This document shows, piece after piece, positions 20,633-28,197 of a stretch of DNA of 64,000 nt. The position numbers were made by a program, and so were the translations under genes. This DNA comes from Pseudomonas synxantha. GTDB taxonomy: Bacteria > Pseudomonadota > Gammaproteobacteria > Pseudomonadales > Pseudomonadaceae. The stretch spans positions 372,001-436,000 of the forward strand of contig NZ_LT629786.1 of the NCBI RefSeq assembly GCF_900105675.1. Direction: 5' to 3'. The notes below the pieces were generated by a model. That model had not been told where the DNA came from and searched no databases. It saw nothing but the letters and a program-made list of their open reading frames with translations. How positions within the stretch are numbered: position 1 is the first letter of the stretch; every line of letters starts with the position of its first letter.

Positions 20633-21262
20633 GTGAGTCAATTCTTCCAGATTCATCCGGAAAACCCGCAAGCGCGCCTGATCAAGCAGGCCGTAGAGAT
20701 CATCCGCGCTGGCGGCGTGGTGATCTACCCGACTGATTCGTCCTATGCCATTGGTTGCCAGATCGGCGACAAGGGCGCGGTCGAACGCGTAAGGCGCCTG
20801 CGCCAACTGGATGACAAGCACAACTTTGCGCTGATCTGCAGCGACTTGTCCCAACTGGGGCTGTTTGCCAAGGTCGATACCGGCACCTTCCGCCTGCTCA
20901 AGGCCCACACGCCGGGGCCCTACACCTTTATTCTCAACGCCACCCGCGAAGTGCCGCGCCTGTTGCTGCACCCGAAGAAACGCACCATCGGCCTGCGTGT
21001 GCCGGAGCATCCGATAGCCCTGGCTTTGTTGGCCGAGCTGGGTGAACCGTTGATGAGCGTGTCGTTGATCCTGCCGGGTGAAACCGAGCCGCTGTATGAC
21101 CCTTACGAAATGCGCCGCCTGCTGGAAAAACATGTCGACCTGATCATCGACGGCGGTTATGGCGGCAACAAGGCTTCCACGGTGATCAACCTCGCCGATG
21201 GCGAACCGGAGGTGGTGCGCGTGGGTTGCGGCGACCCGACCCCGTTCATGGTCGAGGCCTGA
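20633..21262 (+). CDS. L-threonylcarbamoyladenylate synthase family protein (YciO type)
   Basis: A 209-aa Sua5/YrdC/YciO-fold protein. It carries the nucleotide/threonine-binding signatures GGVVIYPTDSSYAIGC, KHNFALICSDLS and PGPYTFIL. YciO members are paralogues of TsaC whose role in tRNA t6A synthesis is uncertain. GTG at 20633 gives the standard start SQFFQIHPENPQA; an open extension upstream overlaps rnm and is rejected. It is followed directly by scpA with no gap, indicating one operon. Confidence 0.88.
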   Translation: MSQFFQIHPENPQARLIKQAVEIIRAGGVVIYPTDSSYAIGCQIGDKGAVERVRRLRQLDDKHNFALICSDLSQLGLFAKVDTGTFRLLKAHTPGPYTFILNATREVPRLLLHPKKRTIGLRVPEHPIALALLAELGEPLMSVSLILPGETEPLYDPYEMRRLLEKHVDLIIDGGYGGNKASTVINLADGEPEVVRVGCGDPTPFMVEA

Positions 21263-22081
21263 GTGTCGGCCGTGGAAACCGCTGACCCCCAGGCCGGCGC
21301 CCAGCAGGAACTGCCGTTTGCCATGGTGTATGGCCAGGCGGTCATGGAAATGCCCCTGGACCTGTATATCCCGCCGGATGCCCTGGAGGTGTTCCTCGAA
21401 GCCTTCGAAGGCCCGCTGGACTTGCTGCTGTACCTGATCCGCAAGCAGAACATCAATATCCTCGACATCCCGGTGGCGGAAATCACGCGCCAGTACATGG
21501 GTTATGTCGAGCTGATGCAGTCGGTGCGCCTGGAGTTGGCTGCCGAGTACCTGGTGATGGCCGCCATGCTCGCCGAGATCAAGTCGCGCATGCTGCTGCC
21601 GCGCTCGGAAACGGTGGAAGCCGAAGAGGATGACCCGCGCGCCGAGCTGATCCGCCGCCTGCAGGAATACGAGCGCTTCAAGGCCGCTGCCGAAGGCATC
21701 GACAACCTGAGCCGTGTGGGCCGCGATGTGGTGGTGCCCAAACTCGATGCGCCCGAAGCGCGTGCGCGTAAACTGCTGCCGGATGTGAGCCTGGAAGAAC
21801 TGCTGATGTCCATGGCCGAAGTGCTACGCCGTGGCGATATGTTCGAAAGCCACCAGGTCAGCCGTGAAGCCCTGTCCACTCGCGAGCGTATGAGCGATGT
21901 ACTGGAACGTCTCAAGGGCGGTGGGTTTGTGCCGTTTGTCGAGCTGTTCACTGCCGAAGAAGGGCGACTTGGGGTGGTGGTGACCTTTATGGCGATCCTC
22001 GAGCTGGTCAAGGAGTCCTTGGTGGAGCTGGTCCAGAATGAGCCTTTTGCGGCTATCCACGTGCGGGCGCGAGCCGAATAA
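21263..22081 (+). CDS. scpA: Segregation and condensation protein A
   Basis: Kleisin subunit of the Smc-ScpAB complex, involved in chromosome segregation. It is 272 aa with the N-terminal ScpA signature FEGPLDLLLYLIRKQNINILDIPV and the C-terminal winged helix FVPFVELF. The GTG start at 21263 directly abuts the stop of the upstream gene; a more internal ATG at VMEMPLDLY is possible. scpB follows after 12 bp. No smc gene is in the window. Confidence 0.95.
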   Translation: MSAVETADPQAGAQQELPFAMVYGQAVMEMPLDLYIPPDALEVFLEAFEGPLDLLLYLIRKQNINILDIPVAEITRQYMGYVELMQSVRLELAAEYLVMAAMLAEIKSRMLLPRSETVEAEEDDPRAELIRRLQEYERFKAAAEGIDNLSRVGRDVVVPKLDAPEARARKLLPDVSLEELLMSMAEVLRRGDMFESHQVSREALSTRERMSDVLERLKGGGFVPFVELFTAEEGRLGVVVTFMAILELVKESLVELVQNEPFAAIHVRARAE

Positions 22082-22093
22082 CGAGCTGAATCG

Positions 22094-23008
22094 ATGAATC
22101 TGACTGAACCCCGCGAACTGGCACCCTTGCTGGAGGCCTTTCTCCTGGCCTCGGGCAAACCGCAATCCCTGGAGCGCCTGTTCGAACTCTTTGAAGAAGC
22201 CGAACGCCCGGAGCCGCCGGTCTTCAAGAAAGCCCTGGAGATCCTGCGCAAGTCCTGCGACGGCCGTGCCTTTGAACTGCGCGAAGTGGCGTCGGGTTAC
22301 CGCCTGCAGATCCGCGAGAAATTTTCGCCGTGGGTCGGCCGCTTGTGGGAAGAGCGCCCGCAACGTTATTCCCGGGCAATGTTGGAGACCATGGCGCTGA
22401 TCGCCTATCGCCAACCGATCACCCGGGGCGAAATCGAAGACGTGCGTGGCGTAGCGGTCAACAGTCATATCGTCAAGACCCTGCTGGAGCGCGAGTGGAT
22501 CCGCATCGTCGGCTACCGTGATGTGCCGGGTAAACCGGCGATGTTCGCCACCACCAAGGTGTTCCTCGACCACTTCAACCTGAAAAACCTCGACGACCTG
22601 CCGCCCCTGGCCGAACTGCGCGAAATGGAAGCAGAGCCGGTGCTCGACTTCGACGACGCGCCGGTGCCGGCCAGCCTGCAGGAACTGGCCGACGCCAGTG
22701 CCGAGCCGGAGGAGCCAAAGGACGAGACCAGTTTCCATACGCTGTTGTTGGAGCTGGACGATATGGAGCAGGGGATCAAGACCGACTTTGACGATTTATT
22801 GCGCGATGCTGCCGACGAGCCGCAGACCGAGGTGAACGTTGAACCCGAGCCCGAAGTCGAAGAAGACATCCTCGGCGTCGCCGATGCCCGGGAAAAGCTC
22901 CTGGCCGCCGTCGCCGCCCTCGAACAACCGCCGCTGAGCGACGAAGAGGACGAAGCCCGAGCACTGGCAGAGGCCATCGAAAACGAACGCCGCCAACTCG
23001 AAGACTGA
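22094..23008 (+). CDS. scpB: Segregation and condensation protein B
   Basis: Winged-helix partner of ScpA in the condensin-like complex. It is 304 aa: the N-terminal two-winged-helix core (LAPLLEAFLLASGKPQSLERL, then MALIAYRQPITRGEIEDVRGV, residues about 10-180) is followed by a long acidic C-terminal tail of about 110 residues rich in Glu/Asp/Ala. The tail is long compared with Gram-positive ScpB but common in pseudomonads. Same operon as scpA. Confidence 0.95.
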   Translation: MNLTEPRELAPLLEAFLLASGKPQSLERLFELFEEAERPEPPVFKKALEILRKSCDGRAFELREVASGYRLQIREKFSPWVGRLWEERPQRYSRAMLETMALIAYRQPITRGEIEDVRGVAVNSHIVKTLLEREWIRIVGYRDVPGKPAMFATTKVFLDHFNLKNLDDLPPLAELREMEAEPVLDFDDAPVPASLQELADASAEPEEPKDETSFHTLLLELDDMEQGIKTDFDDLLRDAADEPQTEVNVEPEPEVEEDILGVADAREKLLAAVAALEQPPLSDEEDEARALAEAIENERRQLED

Positions 23009-23018
23009 TGCTGATTTA

Positions 23019-23112
23019 GTGTGGGAGGGGGCTTGCTGCCGATGGCGGTGTATCAGCAACATATGCAACAACTGACCCACCGCTATCGGGAGCAAGCCCC
23101 CTCCCACATTGG
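23019..23112. repeat. REP pair after scpB
   Basis: Inverted GTGGGAGGGGGCTTGCT... arms about 45 bp apart; left arm has CTGCCGAT in place of CTCCCGAT. It separates scpB from the DUF1289 gene. Confidence 0.9.
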
Positions 23113-23144
23113 ATCTCCATTGTCTGGATGGTCTGGGAGAAAAA

Positions 23145-23336
23145 ATGAGTTCAACCAAAGACCCGTGCATCAGCATCTGCAAATTCAGCGACGACATCTG
23201 CGTCGGCTGCGGTCGCAGCAAGCGTGAAATCCGCGCCTGGAAGAAACTCGACAAAGTCGACAAGCGCACGGTTCTCGCCGAAGCCGAGCTGCGGTTGTTG
23301 GCCCTCGGCGCCACCGGTCGGCGGAAAAGCAAATGA
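23145..23336 (+). CDS. DUF1289 family small Cys-rich protein
   Basis: A 63-aa protein with four cysteines in a C-x3-C and C-x2-C arrangement (PCISICKF, ICVGCGRS), the DUF1289 pattern, which suggests metal binding. GGGAG 6 bp before the ATG supports the start. It lies between scpB and rluB in the same direction. Function unknown. Confidence 0.85.
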   Translation: MSSTKDPCISICKFSDDICVGCGRSKREIRAWKKLDKVDKRTVLAEAELRLLALGATGRRKSK

Positions 23337-23480
23337 CTTGGGCTTTATCGACTAGTCTGTGATGCGCAACACGCGCCATGCGCGTATGATTCGCGACCCC
23401 TTGGCGACCTATTCGCCCAAGGCCCCGCTTTCAATACCCTTCAGGCCACGCCTGAATCGACCCACCGGGAGGTGCTTACG

Positions 23481-24704
23481 ATGAATGACCAAGACCAGAA
23501 CGACAGCCAGGAAATCGGCCCAGCAGGCGAAAAGCTGCAAAAGGTGCTGGCGCGTATCGGCGTGGGCTCGCGCCGCGACGTTGAAGCCTGGATCACCCAG
23601 AAGCGCATCAAGGTCAACGGCGTCGAGGCCACCCTCGGCCAGCGCGTCGACCTGCACGATGCAATCACCATCGATGGCAAGGTGATCAAGCGTGAAGAGG
23701 CTGCCGAATCGGTGCGCCGCGTGATCATGTACAACAAGCCCGATGGCGAGATCTGCACCCGTGACGACCCGGAAGGCCGTCCGACCGTGTTCGACAAGAT
23801 GCCAAAGCCTAAAGAAGGCCGCTGGATCAACATCGGTCGCCTGGACATCAACACCACCGGCTTGCTGATGTTCACCACCGACGGTGAACTGGCTAACCGC
23901 CTGATGCATCCGTCCTACGAGATGGACCGTGAATACGCTGTGCGTGTACGCGGTGAAGTCGATGACGAGATGATCGAACGCCTCAAGGCCGGCGTGGTGC
24001 TGGAAGACGGCCCTGCCAAGTTCACCGATATCAAGCAGGCTCCAGGCGGTGAAGGTTTCAACCATTGGTACCACTGCGTGGTGATGGAAGGCCGCAACCG
24101 TGAAGTGCGTCGCCTGTGGGAATCCCAGGGCTTGGTGGTCAGCCGCTTGAAACGCGTGCGTTTCGGCCCGGTGTTCCTGAATTCCGACCTGCCGATGGGC
24201 CGCTGGCGCGAAATGAGCCAGTACGAAGTCGACATCCTCAGCGCCGAAGTCGGCCTGACGCCGGTCGCGATGCCGCAGATGAATGCCAAGAGCAAGGACA
24301 AGCTTGAGCGTATGCAGCGTAAATCCTCGCGCCCAGTAGCGCGTACCGAGCGCGTGGCCCGTACCCTGCGCCCGGCGCTGAATGCACCGGCCACGGGCGG
24401 TCGTATCTCCCGTGAGCCGCAGATCGAAGGTGAGCGTCGCCCTACCGCACCGTCCCGTCAGGAAGGTGAGCGTGCTCCCCGCACACCACGTCCTGCTCGT
24501 GGCGAAGCGCCAAGCGGTGGTCGCAGCAACCGTGGTGAAGCGGATCGCCCGGCCGACAGCGCCAGTACCAAGCGTCCAGCCAAGCCAGCGGCGAACAAAC
24601 GCCCTGGCCCGAAACTGGTAGCCGATGAGCCATCGGGCAAGCGCCGTGGCGCACCGGCAGGCTCCGGTCAGCGTCCTGGTTTTGGTCGCAAGAAGCCGCA
24701 GTGA
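23481..24704 (+). CDS. rluB: 23S rRNA pseudouridine(2605) synthase RluB
   Basis: Makes pseudouridine at position 2605 of 23S rRNA. It is 407 aa: an S4 RNA-binding domain (KLQKVLARIGVGSRRDVEAWI), then the RsuA/RluB catalytic core with the aspartate in IGRLDINTTGLLMFTTDG, then a basic, Arg/Pro/Gly-rich tail of about 130 residues, probably disordered and RNA-binding. Start ATG with GGAGG 8 bp upstream; an in-frame GTG 9 bp earlier overlaps that ribosome site and is rejected. Confidence 0.95.
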   Translation: MNDQDQNDSQEIGPAGEKLQKVLARIGVGSRRDVEAWITQKRIKVNGVEATLGQRVDLHDAITIDGKVIKREEAAESVRRVIMYNKPDGEICTRDDPEGRPTVFDKMPKPKEGRWINIGRLDINTTGLLMFTTDGELANRLMHPSYEMDREYAVRVRGEVDDEMIERLKAGVVLEDGPAKFTDIKQAPGGEGFNHWYHCVVMEGRNREVRRLWESQGLVVSRLKRVRFGPVFLNSDLPMGRWREMSQYEVDILSAEVGLTPVAMPQMNAKSKDKLERMQRKSSRPVARTERVARTLRPALNAPATGGRISREPQIEGERRPTAPSRQEGERAPRTPRPARGEAPSGGRSNRGEADRPADSASTKRPAKPAANKRPGPKLVADEPSGKRRGAPAGSGQRPGFGRKKPQ

Positions 24705-24726
24705 TCTAAGGTTGCAATGCAATCAA

Positions 24727-24820
24727 CTGTGGGAGGGGGCTTGCTCCCGATAGCGGTGTATCAGTCACGGATGTGATGACTGACATAATGCTATCGGGGG
24801 CAAGCCCCCTCCCACATTTG
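24727..24820. repeat. REP pair after rluB
   Basis: Inverted CTGTGGGAGGGGGCTTGCTCCCGATAGC and GCTATCGGGGGCAAGCCCCC arms between the convergent rluB and M29-like genes. Confidence 0.92.
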
Positions 24821-24848
24821 GATCTTCATTAGATTTGAAATGGGGCGC

Positions 24849-25808
24849 TCAGAAAGCAAAAGTCCCATCAAACACCGGCTTGTCATCCAGCGCCAGTACC
24901 CCACTGGCAAAGATCAAATCCAGGTGATGGCTGCCTTTCTGCCCGCCGCCCAGGCCCAGGTGCAACCCGCAATGGCGCTCCTCGAACCCGGCGTTGCGCG
25001 CATACAGATCCTTGACCCCTTCATTGGTGCCAATGCCCAACTCCTCCACGCGACGGTTGGACGGGTTGGCATTCAGGTATTTGTTGAAGTCATCCGCCAG
25101 CCCCGGCACGTCGCTGGCCACGCTGCAAATGGTCGAATTTTCGATCCACAATTCCAGCGGTGATTGCAGCACGCCGTATTTGCGCGCAAACGGAATGGTG
25201 CTGAGGAAGGTGCCGACAAACCGCACCTGGCCGTTGATGGCTTCGCTGTGGGTGGCAATTTCACCGGGGGCCAGGTCATGGTTGCCGACGCCGTTGATAT
25301 TGGTCCACTTCTTGATGCTGCTCATCGGCGCTTCCAGGCGCGAGCCATGCTTGTCGGTGAAGCTCAGTACATTGGCCTGGGACATGCGTCGGATCAGCGT
25401 GGCGTTAAGGTCGGCGATGCGCTGCGGCTCGACGCTGAAAGTGTCGTAGAAGTAATCACCATAATCCTTGAATAGCAGGGATTTCTTCCAGTGCTCGGCC
25501 ATCACGCCGTGCAGGGCTCGGATAAAGTCAGGGCCTTCAGCGCGTGGATTGGGCAGGGTCGAGGAGTCGTAGAGAAACAGGTACAGGTCGCAGGCTTCGA
25601 TGGCTTTGACCAGAGTGTCGCTGGGTGCCAGGTCCAGGCGTTGCAGCTGGAAGTTGAAGCGCGCGGCGCTACCGTGGGTGATTGCCTGGGCGATGGCGTC
25701 GTAGCGCTCGGTATGGCCCAGCAGCACGGTGGGACGATGCAGGCCGCTGAGGGCCGGGTGGTGTGCGAGGTAGTAGAGAAAGTGTTCGACGGCGCGGGCC
25801 TTGTCCAT
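24849..25808 (-). CDS. M29/NicX-like metalloenzyme (annotated family: leucyl aminopeptidase / AmpT-like)
   Basis: A 319-aa cytosolic protein with the metal-binding C-terminal pattern of the M29 aminopeptidase/NicX superfamily: PGEIATHSE, ELGIGTNEG, GLHLGLGGG and HHLDLIF supply the usual Glu, Glu, His and His-x-Asp ligands. Members include aminopeptidases and ring-cleaving dihydroxypyridine dioxygenase, so the reaction cannot be settled from sequence. ATG at 25808, with AAGGA upstream. A 45-aa peptide gene lies 72 bp upstream on the same strand with a hairpin between, suggesting an operon in which the peptide is substrate or partner. Convergent with rluB. Confidence 0.75.
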   Translation of the reverse strand: MDKARAVEHFLYYLAHHPALSGLHRPTVLLGHTERYDAIAQAITHGSAARFNFQLQRLDLAPSDTLVKAIEACDLYLFLYDSSTLPNPRAEGPDFIRALHGVMAEHWKKSLLFKDYGDYFYDTFSVEPQRIADLNATLIRRMSQANVLSFTDKHGSRLEAPMSSIKKWTNINGVGNHDLAPGEIATHSEAINGQVRFVGTFLSTIPFARKYGVLQSPLELWIENSTICSVASDVPGLADDFNKYLNANPSNRRVEELGIGTNEGVKDLYARNAGFEERHCGLHLGLGGGQKGSHHLDLIFASGVLALDDKPVFDGTFAF

Positions 25809-25838
25809 GACGTGTGTCCTTCTGTGCCTGGGTAAGGG

Positions 25839-25864
25839 GGCAGGTGCCGTGCACAGCACCTGCC
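25839..25864 (-). promoter_or_regulatory. Intercistronic hairpin between the 45-aa peptide and M29-like genes
   Basis: A 9-bp perfect stem, GGCAGGTGC and GCACCTGCC, with an 8-base loop. There is no U-tract on the minus strand, so it looks like an RNA stability or partial-attenuation element that would favour expression of the peptide over the enzyme. Confidence 0.65.
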
Positions 25865-25880
25865 GGATGCCTGCCGGGTA

Positions 25881-26018
25881 TTAGAAAGGCCACATCGCGG
25901 TGCCGAAAGGCACAACGGCATCGGCTTGCATCATTTCAACGGCGGCCTCATGGGTCGGCGCTTCAAACCAATCGTCGAGTTGCAGTTCGGTTTCCAGGTC
26001 TTTTTCCAGTGCTTGCAT
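25881..26018 (-). CDS. 45-aa acidic peptide with C-terminal VPFGTAMWPF, candidate modified-peptide precursor
   Basis: Short gene with a strong ribosome site (AGGAGATACACC before ATG at 26018). The peptide begins MQALEKDLETELQLDDWFEA, an acidic and probably helical leader-like region. It continues PTHEAAVEMMQADA and ends VVPFGTAMWPF at the stop. The hydrophobic, Pro/Trp/Phe-rich C-terminus after an acidic N-terminus is the shape of a RiPP precursor. It lies directly upstream of the M29-like enzyme gene. I do not recognise a family with certainty; it could also be a small regulatory protein. No cysteines are present. Confidence 0.7.
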   Translation of the reverse strand: MQALEKDLETELQLDDWFEAPTHEAAVEMMQADAVVPFGTAMWPF

Positions 26019-26052
26019 GGTGTATCTCCTAGAGGACGTTGTTTGAGAACGG

Positions 26053-26077
26053 CTTGCCAGCGGGCTTCGCGGGCAAG
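26053..26077. promoter_or_regulatory. Hairpin in the 5' region of the 45-aa peptide gene
   Basis: CTTGCC-A-GCG and CGC-G-GGCAAG form a 9-bp stem interrupted by one A/G mismatch, with a 5-base loop, 35 bp upstream of the peptide ATG. Upstream of it (26100-26220) the DNA is AT-rich with several T-tracts, probably the promoter region of the peptide gene; no clear -35/-10 pair is assigned. Confidence 0.45.
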
Positions 26078-26258
26078 TGCAAAGAACCTAGAAGAGTGTG
26101 TTTCAGAATGCAAAAAATTTATTGACACGGTTTCATTTGGATTTTTTCTTCTGTTTTTTTGCGGATTTTTTTATTCAAGCAAAACAGTGAATTGGCTGAA
26201 CCGATTCTGCGGAAAATTCTCACCGACAATTTTCTGGTAGCTGACGGTAAAAGCCGGC

Positions 26259-26297
26259 TGTAACGTAGATTTTCCATTATGTAACGATAAGTTTACG
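26259..26297. promoter_or_regulatory. Two tandem TyrR/PhhR-type boxes
   Basis: TGTAACGTAGATTTTCCA (26259-26276) and TGTAACGATAAGTTTACG (26280-26297) fit the consensus TGTAAA-N6-TTTACA at 9 and 10 of 12 defined positions. They start 21 bp apart, two helical turns, as expected for co-operating dimers. They lie between the divergent peptide gene and aroP. TyrR controls aroP in E. coli, and PhhR is its pseudomonad counterpart. Confidence 0.7.
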
Positions 26298-26396
26298 AGT
26301 TCGCCCTGCTAATTCAGCTTGTGCCCAACGCGTAAGGAATATCTGCCAGTTTGTCGCGGGCGCTTTGCAGGCTCGGCCTGAAGCCGTCGAGCGGTG

Positions 26397-26402
26397 TACA
26401 AT
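26397..26402 (+). promoter_or_regulatory. Possible -10 element of aroP
   Basis: TACAAT resembles a sigma-70 -10 hexamer about 140 bp upstream of the leader ORF, but no good -35 hexamer lies 16-18 bp before it. The call is tentative. Confidence 0.3.
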
Positions 26403-26521
26403 GCGCCGTGTTTTACTGTGACCCCCCTTGCGTACCCACGCAAAAGGCCAAGACCCAGGGTTTGTTCGCCCTGATCACTCCGCCTGGCCACGAGCCGGAC
26501 GGGTTCGATTTCGTCACAGAT

Positions 26522-26529
26522 AAAAACAA
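26522..26529 (+). promoter_or_regulatory. Hfq/Crc CA motif before the aroP leader ORF
   Basis: AAAAACAA fits the AANAANAA motif bound by Hfq/Crc in pseudomonad catabolite repression. It lies immediately before the AGGTG ribosome site of the 20-codon ORF starting at 26541, where Hfq/Crc would block initiation. Confidence 0.6.
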
Positions 26530-26540
26530 ACAGGTGACGC

Positions 26541-26603
26541 ATGACCGTTAGAAAGACGCTGTACTCCTGGTGCCTGCGCTGGGGTTTGAGCGGCGCTGCT
26601 TGA
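26541..26603 (+). CDS. 20-aa leader peptide upstream of aroP
   Basis: Short ORF MTVRKTLYSWCLRWGLSGAA with AGGTG 5 bp before its ATG, ending 62 bp before aroP. It holds one Tyr and two Trp codons (UAC, UGG, UGG) within seven codons, a composition expected of a leader that senses aromatic amino acids, and the downstream gene is an aromatic amino acid permease. The RNA can form a stem over the ORF end (26595-26603 with 26613-26622) and a longer-range stem (26583-26590 with 26640-26647). No U-tract terminator is seen, so coupling to translation is more likely than classical attenuation. Confidence 0.55.
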   Translation: MTVRKTLYSWCLRWGLSGAA

Positions 26604-26665
26604 GTCGGTAATTCAAGGCAGCAACCTGCATTCAACATCCTCAAACCTTGCGTGAGACCCTTTTC

Positions 26666-28087
26666 ATGAGTGGACCCCATTCTTCTTCAGGCGAGCTGAA
26701 ACGCGGCCTGAAAAACCGGCATATCCAGTTGATCGCCCTCGGGGGCGCCATCGGCACCGGCCTGTTCCTCGGCTCGGCCGGGGTGCTCAAGTCCGCCGGC
26801 CCGTCGATGATCCTGGGCTATGCCATCTGCGGCTTTATCGCCTTTATGATCATGCGCCAGCTCGGCGAAATGATCGTAGAAGAACCGGTCGCCGGTTCCT
26901 TCAGCCATTTTGCCCACAAGTACTGGGGTGGCTTCGCCGGCTTTTTGTCGGGCTGGAACTGCTGGATCCTGTATATCCTGGTGGGCATGTCGGAGCTGAC
27001 GGCCGTGGGTAAGTACGTGCACTACTGGTGGCCGGAGATCCCGACCTGGGTGTCTGCGGCGGCCTTCTTCGTGCTGATCAACGTGATCAACCTGGCCAAC
27101 GTCAAGGTTTTCGGTGAAGCCGAGTTCTGGTTCGCCATCATCAAGGTGGCGGCCATCGTCGGCATGATCGCCCTGGGCAGCTACCTGCTGGTCAGCGGCA
27201 GCGGCGGCCCGCAAGCCTCGGTCAGCAACCTGTGGGACCACGGCGGCTTCTTCCCCCATGGTGTCGGCGGTTTGGTGATGGCCATGGCGATCATCATGTT
27301 CTCCTTCGGCGGCCTGGAAATGCTCGGCTTTACCGCGGCCGAAGCCGACCAGCCTCGTACCGTGATCCCCAAGGCGATCAATCAGGTGATCTATCGCATC
27401 CTGATTTTCTACATCGGCGCCTTGGTGGTGCTGTTGTCGCTCACACCTTGGGACAGCCTGCTGGCGACCCTCAATGCGTCCGGCGATGCCTACAGCGGGA
27501 GCCCGTTCGTGCAGGTGTTCTCGATGCTGGGCAGCAACACCGCCGCGCATATCCTCAACTTCGTGGTGCTGACCGCAGCGTTGTCGGTGTACAACAGTGG
27601 CACCTACTGCAACAGCCGCATGCTGCTGGGCATGGCTGAGCAGGGCGATGCGCCCAAGGCCCTGGCGAAAATCGACAAGCGCGGCGTGCCGGTGCGTTCG
27701 ATCCTGGCCTCGGCGGCGATCACCCTGGTGGCGGTGCTGATGAACTACCTGATGCCCCATGACGCGCTGGAATTGCTGATGTCCCTGGTGGTGGCCACGT
27801 TGGTGATCAACTGGGCGATGATCAGCTTCTCGCACTTCAAGTTCCGCCAGCACATGAACCGCACTGGCCAGGTGCCGCTGTTCAAGGCGCTGTGGTACCC
27901 GTATGGCAACTATGTGTGCCTGGCATTCGTGGTGTTTATCCTGGTGGTCATGCTGATGATCCCGGGGATTCAGATGTCTGTGTACGCGATCCCGGTCTGG
28001 GTGGCGTTCATGGGCGTTTGCTACTGGATCAAGAACAAGCGAAGGGGGCCACAACCCTTGGATATGGCCGCTCCTGCGGTGAAGTGA
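26666..28087 (+). CDS. aroP: Aromatic amino acid permease AroP
   Basis: Inner-membrane proton symporter for Phe, Tyr and Trp, of the APC amino-acid transporter family. It is 473 aa with about 12 membrane segments. Long stretches are the same as I recall for E. coli AroP: LKRGLKNRHIQLIALGGAIG, MRQLGEMIVEEPVAGSFSHF and NQVIYRILIFYIG. The ATG at 26666 has only a weak GAG ribosome site; an in-frame TTG 18 bp upstream is possible. Weak initiation fits coupling to the leader ORF. Terminator at 28109. Confidence 0.93.
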   Translation: MSGPHSSSGELKRGLKNRHIQLIALGGAIGTGLFLGSAGVLKSAGPSMILGYAICGFIAFMIMRQLGEMIVEEPVAGSFSHFAHKYWGGFAGFLSGWNCWILYILVGMSELTAVGKYVHYWWPEIPTWVSAAAFFVLINVINLANVKVFGEAEFWFAIIKVAAIVGMIALGSYLLVSGSGGPQASVSNLWDHGGFFPHGVGGLVMAMAIIMFSFGGLEMLGFTAAEADQPRTVIPKAINQVIYRILIFYIGALVVLLSLTPWDSLLATLNASGDAYSGSPFVQVFSMLGSNTAAHILNFVVLTAALSVYNSGTYCNSRMLLGMAEQGDAPKALAKIDKRGVPVRSILASAAITLVAVLMNYLMPHDALELLMSLVVATLVINWAMISFSHFKFRQHMNRTGQVPLFKALWYPYGNYVCLAFVVFILVVMLMIPGIQMSVYAIPVWVAFMGVCYWIKNKRRGPQPLDMAAPAVK

Positions 28088-28108
28088 TCTTCCAATGCTG
28101 TTGAGCAG

Positions 28109-28137
28109 ACCCGGCCTTGCGCCGGGTTTGTTGTTTG
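28109..28137 (+). terminator. Rho-independent terminator of aroP
   Basis: ACCCGGC and GCCGGGT form a 7-bp stem with a 5-base loop, followed by TTGTTGTTT, 22 bp after the aroP stop. Confidence 0.75.
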
Positions 28138-28197
28138 AGAGGATGGGCAAGGTGCATTCGCGTATCCTGGGACTCCTTCTGGAGGACCTTGTTGCTC

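Noticed and set aside
25881..26018. The 45-aa peptide as PqqA or a known lasso/lanthipeptide precursor
   Set aside because: It has no Glu-x3-Tyr core as in PqqA, no Cys, and no PqqB-E, lanthipeptide or lasso enzymes are nearby.
26391..26418. TGTACA...TTTACT as a third TyrR box near the aroP promoter
   Set aside because: The two halves are separated by 11 bp rather than the required 6.
26309..26680. A 123-codon minus-strand ORF across the aroP leader
   Set aside because: It overlaps the aroP start and leader in antisense, lacks a good ribosome site, and its composition does not look like a protein.
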